Shown: in pieces, positions 1 to 9,702 of the stretch
Layout: the number at the start of each line of letters is the position of its first letter
Numbering within the stretch: the first letter of the stretch is position 1
Source: Rummeliibacillus sp044763875
GTDB lineage: Bacteria > Bacillota > Bacilli > Bacillales_A > Planococcaceae
Assembly: GCF_044763875.1 (NCBI RefSeq)
Contig: NZ_JBIWGZ010000001.1
Location: forward strand, 908,495 to 972,494
Direction of reading: 5' to 3'
DNA: 64,000 nucleotides
Position numbers and translations under genes: made by a program
Notes under the pieces: generated by a model
Told to the model about the DNA's origin: nothing
Database searches by the model: none
What the model saw: only the letters and a program-made list of their open reading frames with translations

Positions 1-2542
1 AGACCTTGTGAAAAACGGATTAACATTAGATGATGTAAATAAATCTTTTGCTTTAGCTGTTCCATCAATGCCACAAGGGAATATTGCAAATAACCAACTA
101 TCAATACCTGTTTCTTTTGATGGATTACCATTAACTGAGAAACAAATGGAAAGCGCAACGATCCAGAACAAGGATGGGAAAGCAATTCCTGTTTCAGCAT
201 TTGGGACCATTACGCATTCTTTAAATGACGTTAAAACCGTTTCCAGAACAAATGGATCACCAAGTGTTACGTTAAATGTAATCAAAACTCCTTCAGCAAA
301 TATCACTGATGTCGCTGATCAAGTTAAAGACCGTGTTTCACATCTACACTTGGATACAGTAAATCCAAAAGACGTTTCTTTCCAACTTTTACTTGATCGC
401 GAGAAAGAATTAAACAGCTCTCTTTTCGGATTGATTCGAGAAGGTTTACTTGGTTGTTTGTTCTCAATGATATGTGTATTCTTCTTTTTCCGAAATGTAA
501 GATCTACCTTATTAATTGCTATTTCGCTTCCAATCTCATTGTTAGCGACCACGGCTTTCTTAAAGTCAATGGGGATTACGTTAAATATTTTAACGGTTTC
601 TGGTTTGATTGTAGCGATGGGACGTATTGTCGATGATTCCATTGTTATCTTGGACAACATGTATCGAAAACGGGAAGAATCGAAAGACAAACCTTTGCTT
701 TCCATTCTTGCATCATCTGTTACTGAAATGCTTCCTGCGATATTAGGTTCTACTTTAACAACGATTGCCGTTTATATTCCAATTGCCTTTGTTGGAGGCG
801 TAATTAGCGCATCTTACAGTGGATTTGCGTGGACAATCGTTATTGCATTAATCATTTCATTCTTTGTTGCAATGCTTGTCATCCCTGCTCTTGCATTTTT
901 GGGATGGAAAGGTGGAAACAGAGAAAAACAATCGATCAAGCTCGATTCAAAAATGAAACCAATCTTGCAATCTGCTTTTAAACATAAAAAAGCAATGCTT
1001 ATAGGTTCTATCTTAGTATTCTTAGCTGCTGGTATCTATTCTGCTTTTCTTCCAGTAAGTTTATTACCTAGTGCTAAGATTGGACAAATTGCCATTAAAG
1101 CAGAATTACCAAAAGGAAGTACATTAGTCCAAGTCGATTCTGAAGTACAAAAAATTGAGAAAACATTGAAATCTAATCCGAAAGTCGAGGCGTATTCATC
1201 AAACTTTGGCTCTACCATGACACCGCAAAGTGATGATGTTTTTGACCAAGGTGGAGGCTTTATCACTTATCCAAATGTCGCCAACCTTTCTGTTGTGTTG
1301 AAGAACGACAAGGATGCTGATACTGTCATCAAACAGTTACAAAATCAACTTCCGACATTATCAAAAAATGTCACTTATACAGTAACCAGCCAGAACATTT
1401 CTGGTGATGATTCACAAATGCGTATATTGTTTACGGGTTCAGATCAAGCAACTTTAGATCAAGTAGCCCAAGAAGCAAGAACAAACTTATCAAAAATTGC
1501 GAACCTAAGTGTAGATGGGAAAGTTGATTTAACAAATAGTTCACCTAAATACAAAGTTACTTTTGATCAAAAAGCAATTCAAAATAAAGGTGTAAAAGTT
1601 GAAGATATTCTAACAGTCATCAATCGTTATATGTCTCAATCAAAAGATGCAACCATTTCGGTAGATCATAAAGCACTTCCTGTTGACCAATATTTAGATC
1701 AAATTGCATCAGGAGTAAACTCTGCGATTACGATAAATGCTTCAGCGGAGGATGTTCTATCTTCTCTTGCATCTGAAACGGTTAAAGGAAAAAATGGCGA
1801 ATTAGTCCGTTTTAACCAAATAGCTAAAATAACAAAAGATTCGTCTCCTTCAACGATTAGTGAACGAGATGGTCAACCATACTCTCTTGTCACAGCACAG
1901 ATTACTTCAAATGATATTAGTAAAGTATCAAACGAAGCAGACAAAACTTTAAGTAGCATGAAACTTCCTAAAGATGTAACGTACTCATTGGGAGGAATTT
2001 CTGAACAAGTTAAACAAATGATCTTCGATATGTCAGTTGCCATTGGACTTTCAATCCTTTTAGTATTACTAATCACTTCTTCGATTTTCAAAGGATGGAG
2101 AGCACCATTATCTGTACTTTTAAGCATCCCGCTTGCTTTAAGTGGTGTAGTTATTGCACTCACTCTATTCCATGGAGAATGGAATTTAGCAGCATTGATT
2201 GGTATTCTGATGCTAACTGGTATTGTTGTAACAAACGGTATTGTCTTAATCGACAAAATTGAAAGAAATCGAAAAGAGGGAATGCCGCTTAAAGAAGCTG
2301 TACTATATGGTAGTCTTTCAAGGATCAGACCTATTTTAATGACAGCAGCTGCAACAATCCTTACGTTGTTACCACTTGCCTTTTCTCATAGCGCCGATAC
2401 AGTTGTTTCTCAAACTCTCGGTATTGTTGTAATTGGAGGTATGATCACATCAACACTTAATAGTTTCATCATCATTCCAATAATTTATGAATGGTTGCAC
2501 AAAAAATCATCAGAAAAGAATAATATTAAAACTATCAGCTAA
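1..2542 (+). CDS. RND-family efflux permease, SwrC/YerP-like (5'-truncated by window edge)
   Basis: The reading frame is open from the first bases, so the gene starts before the window; about 846 residues are visible of a usual ~1040, so roughly 190 are missing. It is an inner-membrane proton-driven exporter of the type that includes SwrC (surfactin resistance) of B. subtilis. A helix carries the paired acidic residues GRIVDDS (visible residues ~206-211), the proton relay of RND pumps. A second block of membrane helices follows after about residue 675. The extracytoplasmic loop lies between. No membrane fusion protein partner is visible. It ends just before a strong terminator. Confidence 0.92.
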   Translation, partial: DLVKNGLTLDDVNKSFALAVPSMPQGNIANNQLSIPVSFDGLPLTEKQMESATIQNKDGKAIPVSAFGTITHSLNDVKTVSRTNGSPSVTLNVIKTPSANITDVADQVKDRVSHLHLDTVNPKDVSFQLLLDREKELNSSLFGLIREGLLGCLFSMICVFFFFRNVRSTLLIAISLPISLLATTAFLKSMGITLNILTVSGLIVAMGRIVDDSIVILDNMYRKREESKDKPLLSILASSVTEMLPAILGSTLTTIAVYIPIAFVGGVISASYSGFAWTIVIALIISFFVAMLVIPALAFLGWKGGNREKQSIKLDSKMKPILQSAFKHKKAMLIGSILVFLAAGIYSAFLPVSLLPSAKIGQIAIKAELPKGSTLVQVDSEVQKIEKTLKSNPKVEAYSSNFGSTMTPQSDDVFDQGGGFITYPNVANLSVVLKNDKDADTVIKQLQNQLPTLSKNVTYTVTSQNISGDDSQMRILFTGSDQATLDQVAQEARTNLSKIANLSVDGKVDLTNSSPKYKVTFDQKAIQNKGVKVEDILTVINRYMSQSKDATISVDHKALPVDQYLDQIASGVNSAITINASAEDVLSSLASETVKGKNGELVRFNQIAKITKDSSPSTISERDGQPYSLVTAQITSNDISKVSNEADKTLSSMKLPKDVTYSLGGISEQVKQMIFDMSVAIGLSILLVLLITSSIFKGWRAPLSVLLSIPLALSGVVIALTLFHGEWNLAALIGILMLTGIVVTNGIVLIDKIERNRKEGMPLKEAVLYGSLSRIRPILMTAAATILTLLPLAFSHSADTVVSQTLGIVVIGGMITSTLNSFIIIPIIYEWLHKKSSEKNNIKTIS

Positions 2543-2562
2543 TTCCGATTATTACTACTATA

Positions 2563-2595
2563 AAAATGGCTTGGAGAAAATTCCAAGCCATTTTT
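2563..2595 (+). terminator. Rho-independent terminator after the RND pump
   Basis: A 14-bp stem (AAAAATGGCTTGGA with TCCAAGCCATTTTT) closes a short loop and is followed by T-rich DNA, 20 bases past the stop codon. The A-rich left arm would also let it act on the other strand. Confidence 0.85.
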
Positions 2596-2612
2596 ATTAA
2601 TAAGTAAATTGT

Positions 2613-2638
2613 AGGATAGCGCCCGATAATTGAACAAG
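2613..2638 (+). repeat. Family A palindromic repeat, right half only
   Basis: Contains the conserved right arm AGGATAGCGCCCGATAATTG and the end TGAACAAG. The left arm is missing. Confidence 0.6.
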
Positions 2639-2654
2639 ATAAATTTCAAATTCA

Positions 2655-3215
2655 CTATTTTTCTATTAGTTCTTCTTTCCATAAACGTTCCATATTTACT
2701 TCATTGTTTGTGTAATTTAATACAAACACATCAGGATTACTAAGACTCTTCCAACAATCAAAATCAAAGCTGTTATCATAATTCTTTAGCAGTAGAGACA
2801 TTAAATTTCCATGGGTAACGATTATTGTGTTTTCGGATTCACTTTTAAAAACTTCATCTACAACACTTACTATTCGGTTCATAGCTTCTTTACTTGACTC
2901 TCCACCTTGAAATTTCAACTCCAAATCATTGAATGTTGCTTTAAGTTTTTCAAGCCAGTCAGGTAAATCCATTGTACTTAGTGTACGTTCTGATAAACGT
3001 TCATCAATCTCTATTTTTATGTTTGTTTCCTCGCTAATTGGTTCTACTGACTGAATTGCACGTAAAAAAGGACTTGATATAATTCGGTCAATTTTAGTAT
3101 TTGAGAAAAATCTAGATAAATATTTTGCTTGTGTAAATCCTTTTTCTGTAAGTTGTGACTCCGGAGGTTGCCCCTGTGCTTCACAATGTCTTACAATATA
3201 TATCCTTTTTTCCAT
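2655..3215 (-). CDS. Histidine phosphatase family protein
   Basis: 186 residues, usual size for a single-domain phosphoglycerate-mutase-like phosphatase. The catalytic motif is RHC (residues 9-11; most members have RHG), with Arg52 in SSPFLRAIQS, the acid near Glu76 and the second histidine His135 in VTHGN. Such enzymes remove phosphate from small metabolites by a phosphohistidine intermediate; the substrate cannot be read from sequence. The start has a clear AAGGGGG ribosome site. It lies 48 bp downstream of a NUDIX gene on the same strand, so the two probably share a transcript and may both act on nucleotides. Confidence 0.85.
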   Translation of the reverse strand: MEKRIYIVRHCEAQGQPPESQLTEKGFTQAKYLSRFFSNTKIDRIISSPFLRAIQSVEPISEETNIKIEIDERLSERTLSTMDLPDWLEKLKATFNDLELKFQGGESSKEAMNRIVSVVDEVFKSESENTIIVTHGNLMSLLLKNYDNSFDFDCWKSLSNPDVFVLNYTNNEVNMERLWKEELIEK

Positions 3216-3263
3216 TCAAAGTTTCCCCCTTTTAACTATAACAACTTTACTTATAATATTAAT

Positions 3264-3707
3264 TTAAAGCAGTGATGACAAATGAATTTGAATCAACGCC
3301 TCCGCATGTTTAATACTTTCCTTTAAATATATTGGCGAATTGGGGTGGCTTAATATTTCTTCAGTAGTTAACCATAATACCGCTTCGACCTCATCGGTGC
3401 TTTTAGAAAATGCTTCCCCCGAATCATATTCACAAAGGAAAACAATATTTACAACATTTCCACCTTTATCTGTTAGAAATGATGTACTATGTACATAATT
3501 TATCCTGTCTTTTACGTTCACACCGACTTCTTCTAATATTTCTCGCTTCACTGTTCTCTCTAATATGTCTGATGAATTCCCTTCTATATTTACCTTACCT
3601 CCAACAAGAGAAAGCAGACCACCAGCATGTTCCTCTTTTTTGCTTCTTTCAATAATAAGCCACTTATCATTTTTCCTTATAACACCTTCAACATTTACGA
3701 TAAACAT
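3264..3707 (-). CDS. NUDIX hydrolase
   Basis: 147 residues. A NUDIX box is seen around residues 36-63, with GGKV at its start and REILEEVG holding the metal-binding glutamates. The spacing between the two halves is irregular: the usual Glu seven residues before RE is an Asp and there is a small insertion. It would cleave nucleoside diphosphate compounds, but the substrate is unknown. The start is supported by GGGGGGTG 8 bases upstream. First gene of a probable two-gene unit with the histidine phosphatase. Confidence 0.82.
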   Translation of the reverse strand: MFIVNVEGVIRKNDKWLIIERSKKEEHAGGLLSLVGGKVNIEGNSSDILERTVKREILEEVGVNVKDRINYVHSTSFLTDKGGNVVNIVFLCEYDSGEAFSKSTDEVEAVLWLTTEEILSHPNSPIYLKESIKHAEALIQIHLSSLL

Positions 3708-4105
3708 TTTAAAGCACCCCCCATAAATTATCGTTATTCCTTCTTCAAGGTTTGGAATATTCCCTTCCCGTTACACGAATTCTGTTAAGAAATTAACACG
3801 ATTACAATACTAAATATATAAAAGAGATTGTATTTCTTTATTCATTTTCAACTCCTTATAATTTAGTCCGTTTACTTAAATGACACTCATATTTTATATG
3901 CTTCTACAACCTTCTGAAAATACCTGCTTATTCCATTAACCTCACAATTCTTCGCTCCATAAAGATTTTCTTTAAATGTGTTACTCAAGAAAATAGCCCT
4001 AAAATGAAAAATGAGCGCTTATCTTTATTCAAGGATAGCGCCGATTATGGAAGATCATATATGTTGTCTTATTGAAGATAAGCACCCGGTAGCTTAATAA
4101 CATTT
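3708..4105. other. Intergenic region holding one family A repeat
   Basis: No credible gene on either strand. The only structure seen is the palindromic repeat near its end. The first half is plain AT-rich DNA. Confidence 0.5.
3980..4053 (+). repeat. Family A palindromic repeat
   Basis: Left arm TTACTCAAGAAAATAGCCCT, inner stem GAGCGCTTATC with GGATAGCGC, right arm GCCGATTATGGAAGA. Inner stem is of the TTATCC/GGATA type. Confidence 0.75.
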
Positions 4106-4642
4106 TTAGTTTGAACTTAAATAATTTAGGACAATATTTACTCGTTCTTTAACTGTATAATCTCCTTCAATCCTCAATATTGGGCGTACTAAGTCTGACA
4201 TCCAATGTTCGTGTAACATTTTACTCCTAACTTCCATTCCTGCTTCATCATATAAGGAAGCCCACTCCAAAAAAGCCTTTGATTGGTCGTATTTACTACC
4301 ACCAGCTAATATATCATTACCATACCTTTGAAATTCCCTTTGTTGCAACCTCACAAGTCTTACGTTCTGGGGAATCCATAAAAAAATAACCAAGTCAAAA
4401 TAGGATTTAAAGTTGTCACCCCAACCACAAACTGCTCCCGAAAGAATCCAATTTTGATATATTGATAAATCGTGCCTTAGCACTTCCATTCTTTCAGGTA
4501 TAGGTCTTTGTTCTGTAAACTTGGTTATCCAAAAATAGTCATCCGTATCAAGATGAATATGAGAAAGTTTCTTTGATAACGAGGCTCCAAGTGTCGAAGT
4601 TCCTGAACCAGCAGCACCAAAAATATGTATTTTTTTACTCAA
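4106..4642 (-). CDS. P-loop kinase-like ATPase (adenylate-kinase-like fold)
   Basis: 178 residues with a Walker A loop GAAGSGTS at residues 9-16 and an aspartate pair TDDYFW where such kinases bind substrate. A cluster of arginines follows (VRLVRLQQREFQR), the likely lid. This resembles small topology-modulation or shikimate-kinase-like proteins; the phosphate acceptor is unknown. I chose a TTG start because GGAGG sits 5 bases before it. The in-frame GTG and ATG further upstream overlap that ribosome site and would give four extra residues. Confidence 0.75.
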   Translation of the reverse strand: MSKKIHIFGAAGSGTSTLGASLSKKLSHIHLDTDDYFWITKFTEQRPIPERMEVLRHDLSIYQNWILSGAVCGWGDNFKSYFDLVIFLWIPQNVRLVRLQQREFQRYGNDILAGGSKYDQSKAFLEWASLYDEAGMEVRSKMLHEHWMSDLVRPILRIEGDYTVKERVNIVLNYLSSN

Positions 4643-4740
4643 CATTTCCTCCACTAATACGCCATTCTATCGGTTACTTTTTGTCTATACAGATAAAATT
4701 CGACTTATCTCGCAATATTTCCTTTATAAAGTTTTATTCC

Positions 4741-4830
4741 ACAAAATGGTCCAATACATAAAGAAGGAGCGCAATTTCTACTCTATAATTGCGTCCGATT
4801 GTTGAATAAGAAAATCCGGCAATACAGGAT
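4741..4830 (+). repeat. Family A palindromic repeat with tail
   Basis: Inner stem GAGCGCAATT with AATTGCGTC (the AATT type), right arm CCGATTGTTGAATAAG, then the tail AAAATCCGGCAATACAGG also found after the 58.4-kb copy. Confidence 0.75.
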
Positions 4831-4880
4831 TTTTAATCAAATTTTTTTTCAAATAATCGAACTTTATAGCAAAGCCACAG

Positions 4881-5168
4881 TTAATAAAATATTAGTACAA
4901 TACCAATAAGGATAGCCCCAAGTGATAATATTAAAGCAAAACCGCCTGTACCAAACAAAATATCAAGTATTCCTAAAATCAAAAAAAATATTTTTTTTGA
5001 TTTTTCATCATCATCTTCCTTAAACTCTTTATACGCATAAACCAATAAGAATATAAGAGAAACCAAACCTATCAAAAGGAGAAGTAACCCAACAAACACA
5101 AACACAATCAACTTTCCCTTCTTTCTTTTCTTTAAATGCTTCGTTAGTAAAAAATTCAGCATTATCAC
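4881..5168 (-). CDS. Small two-helix membrane protein, unknown
   Basis: 95 residues. A basic start (KHLKKRKKGK) precedes a hydrophobic helix (~20-45). An acidic loop (KEFKEDDDEKSKK) and a second long hydrophobic stretch follow, ending at the C-terminus. No family is recognised. The first codon would be GTG with an ATG two codons later. No good ribosome site is visible and the start lies inside a dispersed repeat (module C), so either the start is misplaced or the gene has been rejoined to a new upstream sequence. Confidence 0.5.
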   Translation of the reverse strand: MIMLNFLLTKHLKKRKKGKLIVFVFVGLLLLLIGLVSLIFLLVYAYKEFKEDDDEKSKKIFFLILGILDILFGTGGFALILSLGAILIGIVLIFY

Positions 5169-5248
5169 ATCAGGATTTACCCCACAAACCAGTATTTTGC
5201 TAAATAAAATGAATCCATTTTGAAAAAAGATTGATCAAAATAGATTTC
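5155..5248 (+). repeat. Module C repeat with hairpin
   Basis: Shares a block beginning CCCCACAAACCAGTAT and ending in the hairpin GAATCCATTTTGA / TCAAAATAGATT with 55405-55479, with only a few differences. Its first part (GCATTATCACATCAGGATTT) recurs at 53958-53985. It lies between gerB and the small membrane protein gene and could end transcription of gerB. Confidence 0.75.
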
Positions 5249-5368
5249 CATTCCAAGTGAATAATGCAAATTTTTTAAATCTAAATTATATTCTCTTTGG
5301 TTTTAGCGCTTCTATCTATGTTTTTAGCCACATTAAAGGCTTATCTATAGATTTTTCAAAAAAATCTT

Positions 5369-6487
5369 CTATTCTTTTATTTCTATTTCGTTCTTTATCG
5401 TTCTTTTTCTTATTGCATATACGACTACTAACAAAAGAGGTAAAAAAAGTCCGATTAATAATGTTAAGGAATTACCCGTTGTATCGTCAAAATGTTTTTG
5501 GTACATGACATTAGGATAAATCACGAGAGAAAGGACAACAGCTATCATCCCTAAAGGTAATGTTAAAGGGCGGTAATCTTTCAAATTAAGAATTTGTGCC
5601 ATCCCTAAAACGGAAGCGTAAAAATAAAGGGTCGACTTAAAATAGAGGGTGATAACCCAAAGTGAAGCCATTAATCCCTCAATACGCTGTAAAAAATTCC
5701 CGATATTTATCCTTTTGGTCAATTCATAGCTTGGATAAATCTCTCCTGTTGTTTTCTCAGTACCTAATACCGTAATACTCAAAAATGTAATAACGATGAT
5801 GACGATGCCGCCTATTAAGTTTCCAATTAAAAAAGATTTTTTACCTTGTTTCATTTTATTAACAAAAGAAGGAAAAATCATTAAGAGAACAATTGCATCT
5901 ACTGAAGATACAATAACATAAAAAATGGATGATTGAACGATCTTTTTTGTCCCCATCTCATATATAGGCTGAATGTTTTCAAACTTCATGTCAGGTGAAA
6001 TAGACACCACTAAAACGAAAAAAATAACGAAAAACACGACAATTAGGATTTCTGCAGTACGAGCGAAAGTTTCCAATCCAAGACGCACTCCCATCACCAC
6101 AATCCCCGCCATAAGAATATTAAGGGCTACCATTGGAGTATTTGGCATCATATGGATGTTTAGGAATACCCCAAAATAATACAAAAGTTCTGAAGCATAA
6201 AGAAGAGACATGAGTACAAACAAAATAGAAAAGGCTTTACCTACCCATTTCCCAAAAAGTTTTTCAAGGATTTGGACATAAGTGAGGTGAGGGAACCAAA
6301 GAGCTATAGTGACGAATAGCCAAATGATCAAAAACCCGATTCCTGTACCAATTATTGCGGCAATCCAGGCGTCTTGCTTCGCACCGGTTGCGAGTGCAGA
6401 TGGTACAGTTAAGATGCTCGTACCAATCGTAAATAAAATAACTAAAACTAGAAATTGGTACGAATTTATTTTAACGTCTTTCATCAT
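5369..6487 (-). CDS. Germinant receptor B subunit (GerB family)
   Basis: 372 residues, the usual length, with about ten hydrophobic helices of the amino-acid transporter (APC) fold. The B subunit sits in the spore inner membrane and is thought to bind the germinant. The start ATGATG follows GGGGAAGG by about 11 bases, somewhat long. It is the last gene of a four-gene unit A-C-D-B, 33 bp after the small D gene. The ligand cannot be predicted. Confidence 0.93.
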   Translation of the reverse strand: MMKDVKINSYQFLVLVILFTIGTSILTVPSALATGAKQDAWIAAIIGTGIGFLIIWLFVTIALWFPHLTYVQILEKLFGKWVGKAFSILFVLMSLLYASELLYYFGVFLNIHMMPNTPMVALNILMAGIVVMGVRLGLETFARTAEILIVVFFVIFFVLVVSISPDMKFENIQPIYEMGTKKIVQSSIFYVIVSSVDAIVLLMIFPSFVNKMKQGKKSFLIGNLIGGIVIIVITFLSITVLGTEKTTGEIYPSYELTKRINIGNFLQRIEGLMASLWVITLYFKSTLYFYASVLGMAQILNLKDYRPLTLPLGMIAVVLSLVIYPNVMYQKHFDDTTGNSLTLLIGLFLPLLLVVVYAIRKRTIKNEIEIKE

Positions 6488-6520
6488 TTCATATCATACC
6501 TTCCCCTCTACACTTCTCTT

Positions 6521-6754
6521 TTATTTCAACAAAAGAGAAATAACGTCATTAAGCGGTTTAAAGATAAAAGTGAGTAAATCAAATGGATTTGGAATAGGTT
6601 TTTCTAATGCAAGTGTAATACTTATACCTACCCCGATTACAAGAAGAATTGAAAACACAAGTAACTCTTTTTTATATTTTTTTTCCAAGAGAGGTGGAAC
6701 TTCAATCCACAGAATGGTCGCTGAAACCAAGAGTATTCCTATACTTTTTATCAT
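6521..6754 (-). CDS. Germinant receptor D-type subunit, small two-helix protein
   Basis: 77 residues: two hydrophobic helices (about 3-20 and 31-49) joined by EVPPLLEKKYKK, then a conserved-looking tail with IPNPFDLL. Size, position inside a ger operon and the Pro-rich tail match the D subunits described for some Bacillus receptors, which modulate receptor function. It begins 2 bp after the stop of the C gene, so translation is probably coupled. Easily overlooked because of its size. Confidence 0.82.
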   Translation of the reverse strand: MIKSIGILLVSATILWIEVPPLLEKKYKKELLVFSILLVIGVGISITLALEKPIPNPFDLLTFIFKPLNDVISLLLK

Positions 6755-6756
6755 GA

Positions 6757-7941
6757 TTATTTAACCTCTTTTAAGAAGGAATTACCTTCTGTTTCTGTAT
6801 GCTCAAGTTTTACGTCTACTTTAACATTCGCCTTCATCCCAGGGAAATCCACATCCCACTGCTTTTTAAGCTTTTTCCATTCTTTCGGATTAGATCGATG
6901 AATGGCTTCACCAAATCCAAATATGTCTGAATTATATTGTTTTTGTGCCGTTTCAATGGCCAGATTAATGTTCTCTTTCATCTTTTTTTCAGTACTTTTC
7001 TCTAGCTTATCAATTGTTTTTTGGTCATTAAGATTAATTTGACAATCTACTTCCCCAACATTTCCCTTTACTTTAATATTGATATCCACTTCAGGCTTAC
7101 CTTTGTTTATTTTACCTTTCATTTTAGAATCCAAATGAATAATCTCTATAGTGGCTTTCCCCTCTTTAGGACAAGATATAGCAGTTACAGAATTTTTCAC
7201 TTTGTTGACGATGTCATTATACCCTTTGCTTTCTCGTTCAGTTAACCAGCCCACTAATTTATCTTTTTTAAACACCGCTAAGTCATCAAAATTAATTCGC
7301 GCAGCAGGAGTAATCGATTCCACATTCTGTTTGTTTGATCCCATTTCTTGTTCTCCTGTAACTAGAATCCCTGTTAATACGGCTTCCTTACCATCACTTG
7401 TAAGATTGGTTATCAAATCATCTAATATAAAGCCTTGCGTTGCAGCCCAGGTTTCTTCTGACATTTTAAGCGTACTAAACATTTTATTGGCAGGTATACT
7501 TTCAATCGGTGTTGTGACATTCAGTACTTCCCCTGCGGTCATATCCTTAGCAATAACAACAAAGAAATCAGATCGAAGTTCCCAATTTCTTGACAGTAAA
7601 TCTAAGGATTTGGCTATACCTTCTTCAGCCAAATCCTCACCAAGTACAAGCATTCGAAGATGTCCAGCATATATTTTTCGAGGCGAGAGCTTTGAAATTT
7701 TTCGCAAGGCTTCATATACCGTTTTTCCCTTCGCCTGAAACAGGGTGACTGGTGAACGCCCAGTACTTGTTTTCATGGATATTTCCGAAGGTACAACCAC
7801 TTGAGTAGTTATTTGGTATTCATCTTCTACTTTATCGATTCCTATTGCCAACGTAATGCCTAGCTCATTTAATTCCCTCCGGTCCCAGCACCCCGTAAGA
7901 AAGAGACTGAGAATCAGGAGAACAAACATACACTTTTTCAT
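6757..7941 (-). CDS. Germinant receptor C subunit (GerC-family lipoprotein)
   Basis: 394 residues. A lipoprotein signal ends in LTGC with the lipid-carrying Cys18, followed at once by WDRRELNELG, the hallmark of GerC proteins. The rest is soluble and would sit on the outer face of the spore inner membrane. It starts 3 bp after the A gene ends and stops 2 bp before the D gene. Confidence 0.95.
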   Translation of the reverse strand: MKKCMFVLLILSLFLTGCWDRRELNELGITLAIGIDKVEDEYQITTQVVVPSEISMKTSTGRSPVTLFQAKGKTVYEALRKISKLSPRKIYAGHLRMLVLGEDLAEEGIAKSLDLLSRNWELRSDFFVVIAKDMTAGEVLNVTTPIESIPANKMFSTLKMSEETWAATQGFILDDLITNLTSDGKEAVLTGILVTGEQEMGSNKQNVESITPAARINFDDLAVFKKDKLVGWLTERESKGYNDIVNKVKNSVTAISCPKEGKATIEIIHLDSKMKGKINKGKPEVDINIKVKGNVGEVDCQINLNDQKTIDKLEKSTEKKMKENINLAIETAQKQYNSDIFGFGEAIHRSNPKEWKKLKKQWDVDFPGMKANVKVDVKLEHTETEGNSFLKEVK

Positions 7942-7944
7942 CGT

Positions 7945-9564
7945 TTAAACCTCTTCATTCTCCTTATTTTTTGATGGTTCTGGTTTTGCAGAGGCTGAAT
8001 CTTGTTGACTAACGGTATTTTGTTGATTGATTAAACGAGGTCGATTAAACATTTTCCATATAGGCAAGCGAATAAACACATCCTTTTGGTCGGAAAGATT
8101 AAAAGGAGCTAGTGAAGACATATAAGGCACGCCAAAAGAACGCAAGCTGCATAAATGCAGAATTAGAGCAATTAATCCAATCATTATTCCTATTAAACCA
8201 AAAGAAGCAGCTATTGCCATAAATCCAAAGCGTAGTATCCTGGCAGAGATAGCAAAGTCGTAAGTAGGAGAAACGAAACTAGAAATAGCGGTTATTGAAA
8301 CCACGATAACCATCGCAGCAGAGATTATACCTGCTTCAACCGCTGCTGTTCCAATTACAAATGCCCCTACAATAGACATGGCTGAACCGATGCTTCTTGG
8401 CATTCTTAAGCCTGCCTCACGCAAGATTTCAAAGGTGACTTCCATTATGATTGCTTCAACAAATGCTGGGAATGGAACACCTTCTCGTTGGGATGCTAGA
8501 CTAATAAGGAGTGCAGGAGGTAGCATTACTTGATTATAAGTTGTGACCGCTATAAATAATGCCGGTGCAAGCAATGCAATTGCGAATGAAAAAAATCGAA
8601 GGAGTCGAATAAGACTCGCAATATCTGCACGTTGATAGTAGTCTTCTGACGTTTGAAAAAATTGAACGAATAATGCTGGAACAATTAGGACAAATGGTGT
8701 TCCATCTACAAAAATGGCTATGCGTCCTTCCAATAATGCTGCAGCTACTACATCCGAACGTTCCGTATTAAATATGGTTGGAAAAGGTGAATATTGTGCA
8801 TCCTGAATCAATTCCTCTATATTTCCACTTTCAAGAATTCCATCAATATCTATTCTATCCAAACGCAAACGGACTTCTTTCACTATTTTGTCATTTGCAA
8901 TTCCGTTGATATACATTATGGCAACATCCGTTTTCGTGCGTTTTCCAATAACTTTTGATTCCATCCAAAGATTTGAGTCTTTCAGTCTTCTACGAACTAA
9001 GGCGGTATTTACACGCAAATTTTCGGAGAATCCTTCGCGGGGTCCTCTTACTACCACCTGGGCTGTTGCTTCCGTTACTCCACGTTCAACCAAATGCCTA
9101 TTGGAAATGATTAAACCTTGGGCATATCCATCGATTAAAAAAATCGTATCCCCGGATAGAAGTCCAGTAAAAAGTACTTCAAAATTAGTTAGTTCTTCAA
9201 TTTCTCCTACTGTCATGGCAGAATCTTTTAATACGCTAATAAGATTCTGATCAGAAGAAAGCTTTTTCTGTAATTCGGTCCCATTGATATCTAGCATGAG
9301 CGTTTCTAAAATGAAATTTTGTAATGTGGTTGTATCGGTTAATCCATCTGTATAGATAATACCTGCTTTGATAGTTTGTTCTTTTCCAATTCGAATTTCT
9401 CGAATGATAATATCTGAGCTTTTTCCAAGGGAATCTTTTATTATTTGTATATTTTCTTGAAGATTTGTTTTTAATTCGTTTGTTGAACTTGTCATCATCA
9501 TTGGGCTAGTTGAAATAGAATTGGAATGCATTTTAGAATTACTTTTCTTTCTGAAAAAGCCCAT
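7945..9564 (-). CDS. Germinant receptor A subunit (GerA family)
   Basis: 539 residues. A Ser/Asn-rich N-terminal tail (~1-35) is followed by the soluble N-terminal domain (~35-300) and then by four to five membrane helices (~300-480). The hydrophilic C-terminal tail is rich in Gln, Ser and Lys. Family signatures such as SNRHLVERGVTEATAQVVVR and PAFVEAIIMEVTFEILREAG are present. First gene of the receptor operon, with GAGGT before the ATG. Ger operons are normally read by sigma G in the forespore; I could not place a convincing sigma G promoter by eye. Confidence 0.95.
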   Translation of the reverse strand: MGFFRKKSNSKMHSNSISTSPMMMTSSTNELKTNLQENIQIIKDSLGKSSDIIIREIRIGKEQTIKAGIIYTDGLTDTTTLQNFILETLMLDINGTELQKKLSSDQNLISVLKDSAMTVGEIEELTNFEVLFTGLLSGDTIFLIDGYAQGLIISNRHLVERGVTEATAQVVVRGPREGFSENLRVNTALVRRRLKDSNLWMESKVIGKRTKTDVAIMYINGIANDKIVKEVRLRLDRIDIDGILESGNIEELIQDAQYSPFPTIFNTERSDVVAAALLEGRIAIFVDGTPFVLIVPALFVQFFQTSEDYYQRADIASLIRLLRFFSFAIALLAPALFIAVTTYNQVMLPPALLISLASQREGVPFPAFVEAIIMEVTFEILREAGLRMPRSIGSAMSIVGAFVIGTAAVEAGIISAAMVIVVSITAISSFVSPTYDFAISARILRFGFMAIAASFGLIGIMIGLIALILHLCSLRSFGVPYMSSLAPFNLSDQKDVFIRLPIWKMFNRPRLINQQNTVSQQDSASAKPEPSKNKENEEV

Positions 9565-9702
9565 AGACTACCTCACAATTAATTTATAATTTTTGCGTAC
9601 TTATTTATAATTTTATTTATTCCATTGCTAATTAGGAGAATATCGACTGATCCGTTAACTTTTTTATTAAGTATGTTGATGAGATATAGATTCTCATTTT
9701 CT

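Noticed and set aside
319..705. Minus-strand open frame inside the RND gene
   Set aside because: It is antisense to a well-supported coding region and has no ribosome site or family features.
5257..5508. Plus-strand frame overlapping the 3' end of gerB
   Set aside because: It runs over gerB codons on the other strand and starts beside a repeat; no ribosome site.
9565..9640. Sigma G promoter for the ger operon
   Set aside because: TGAATA-like and CATACTA-like boxes with correct spacing could not be placed by eye, so no promoter is claimed.
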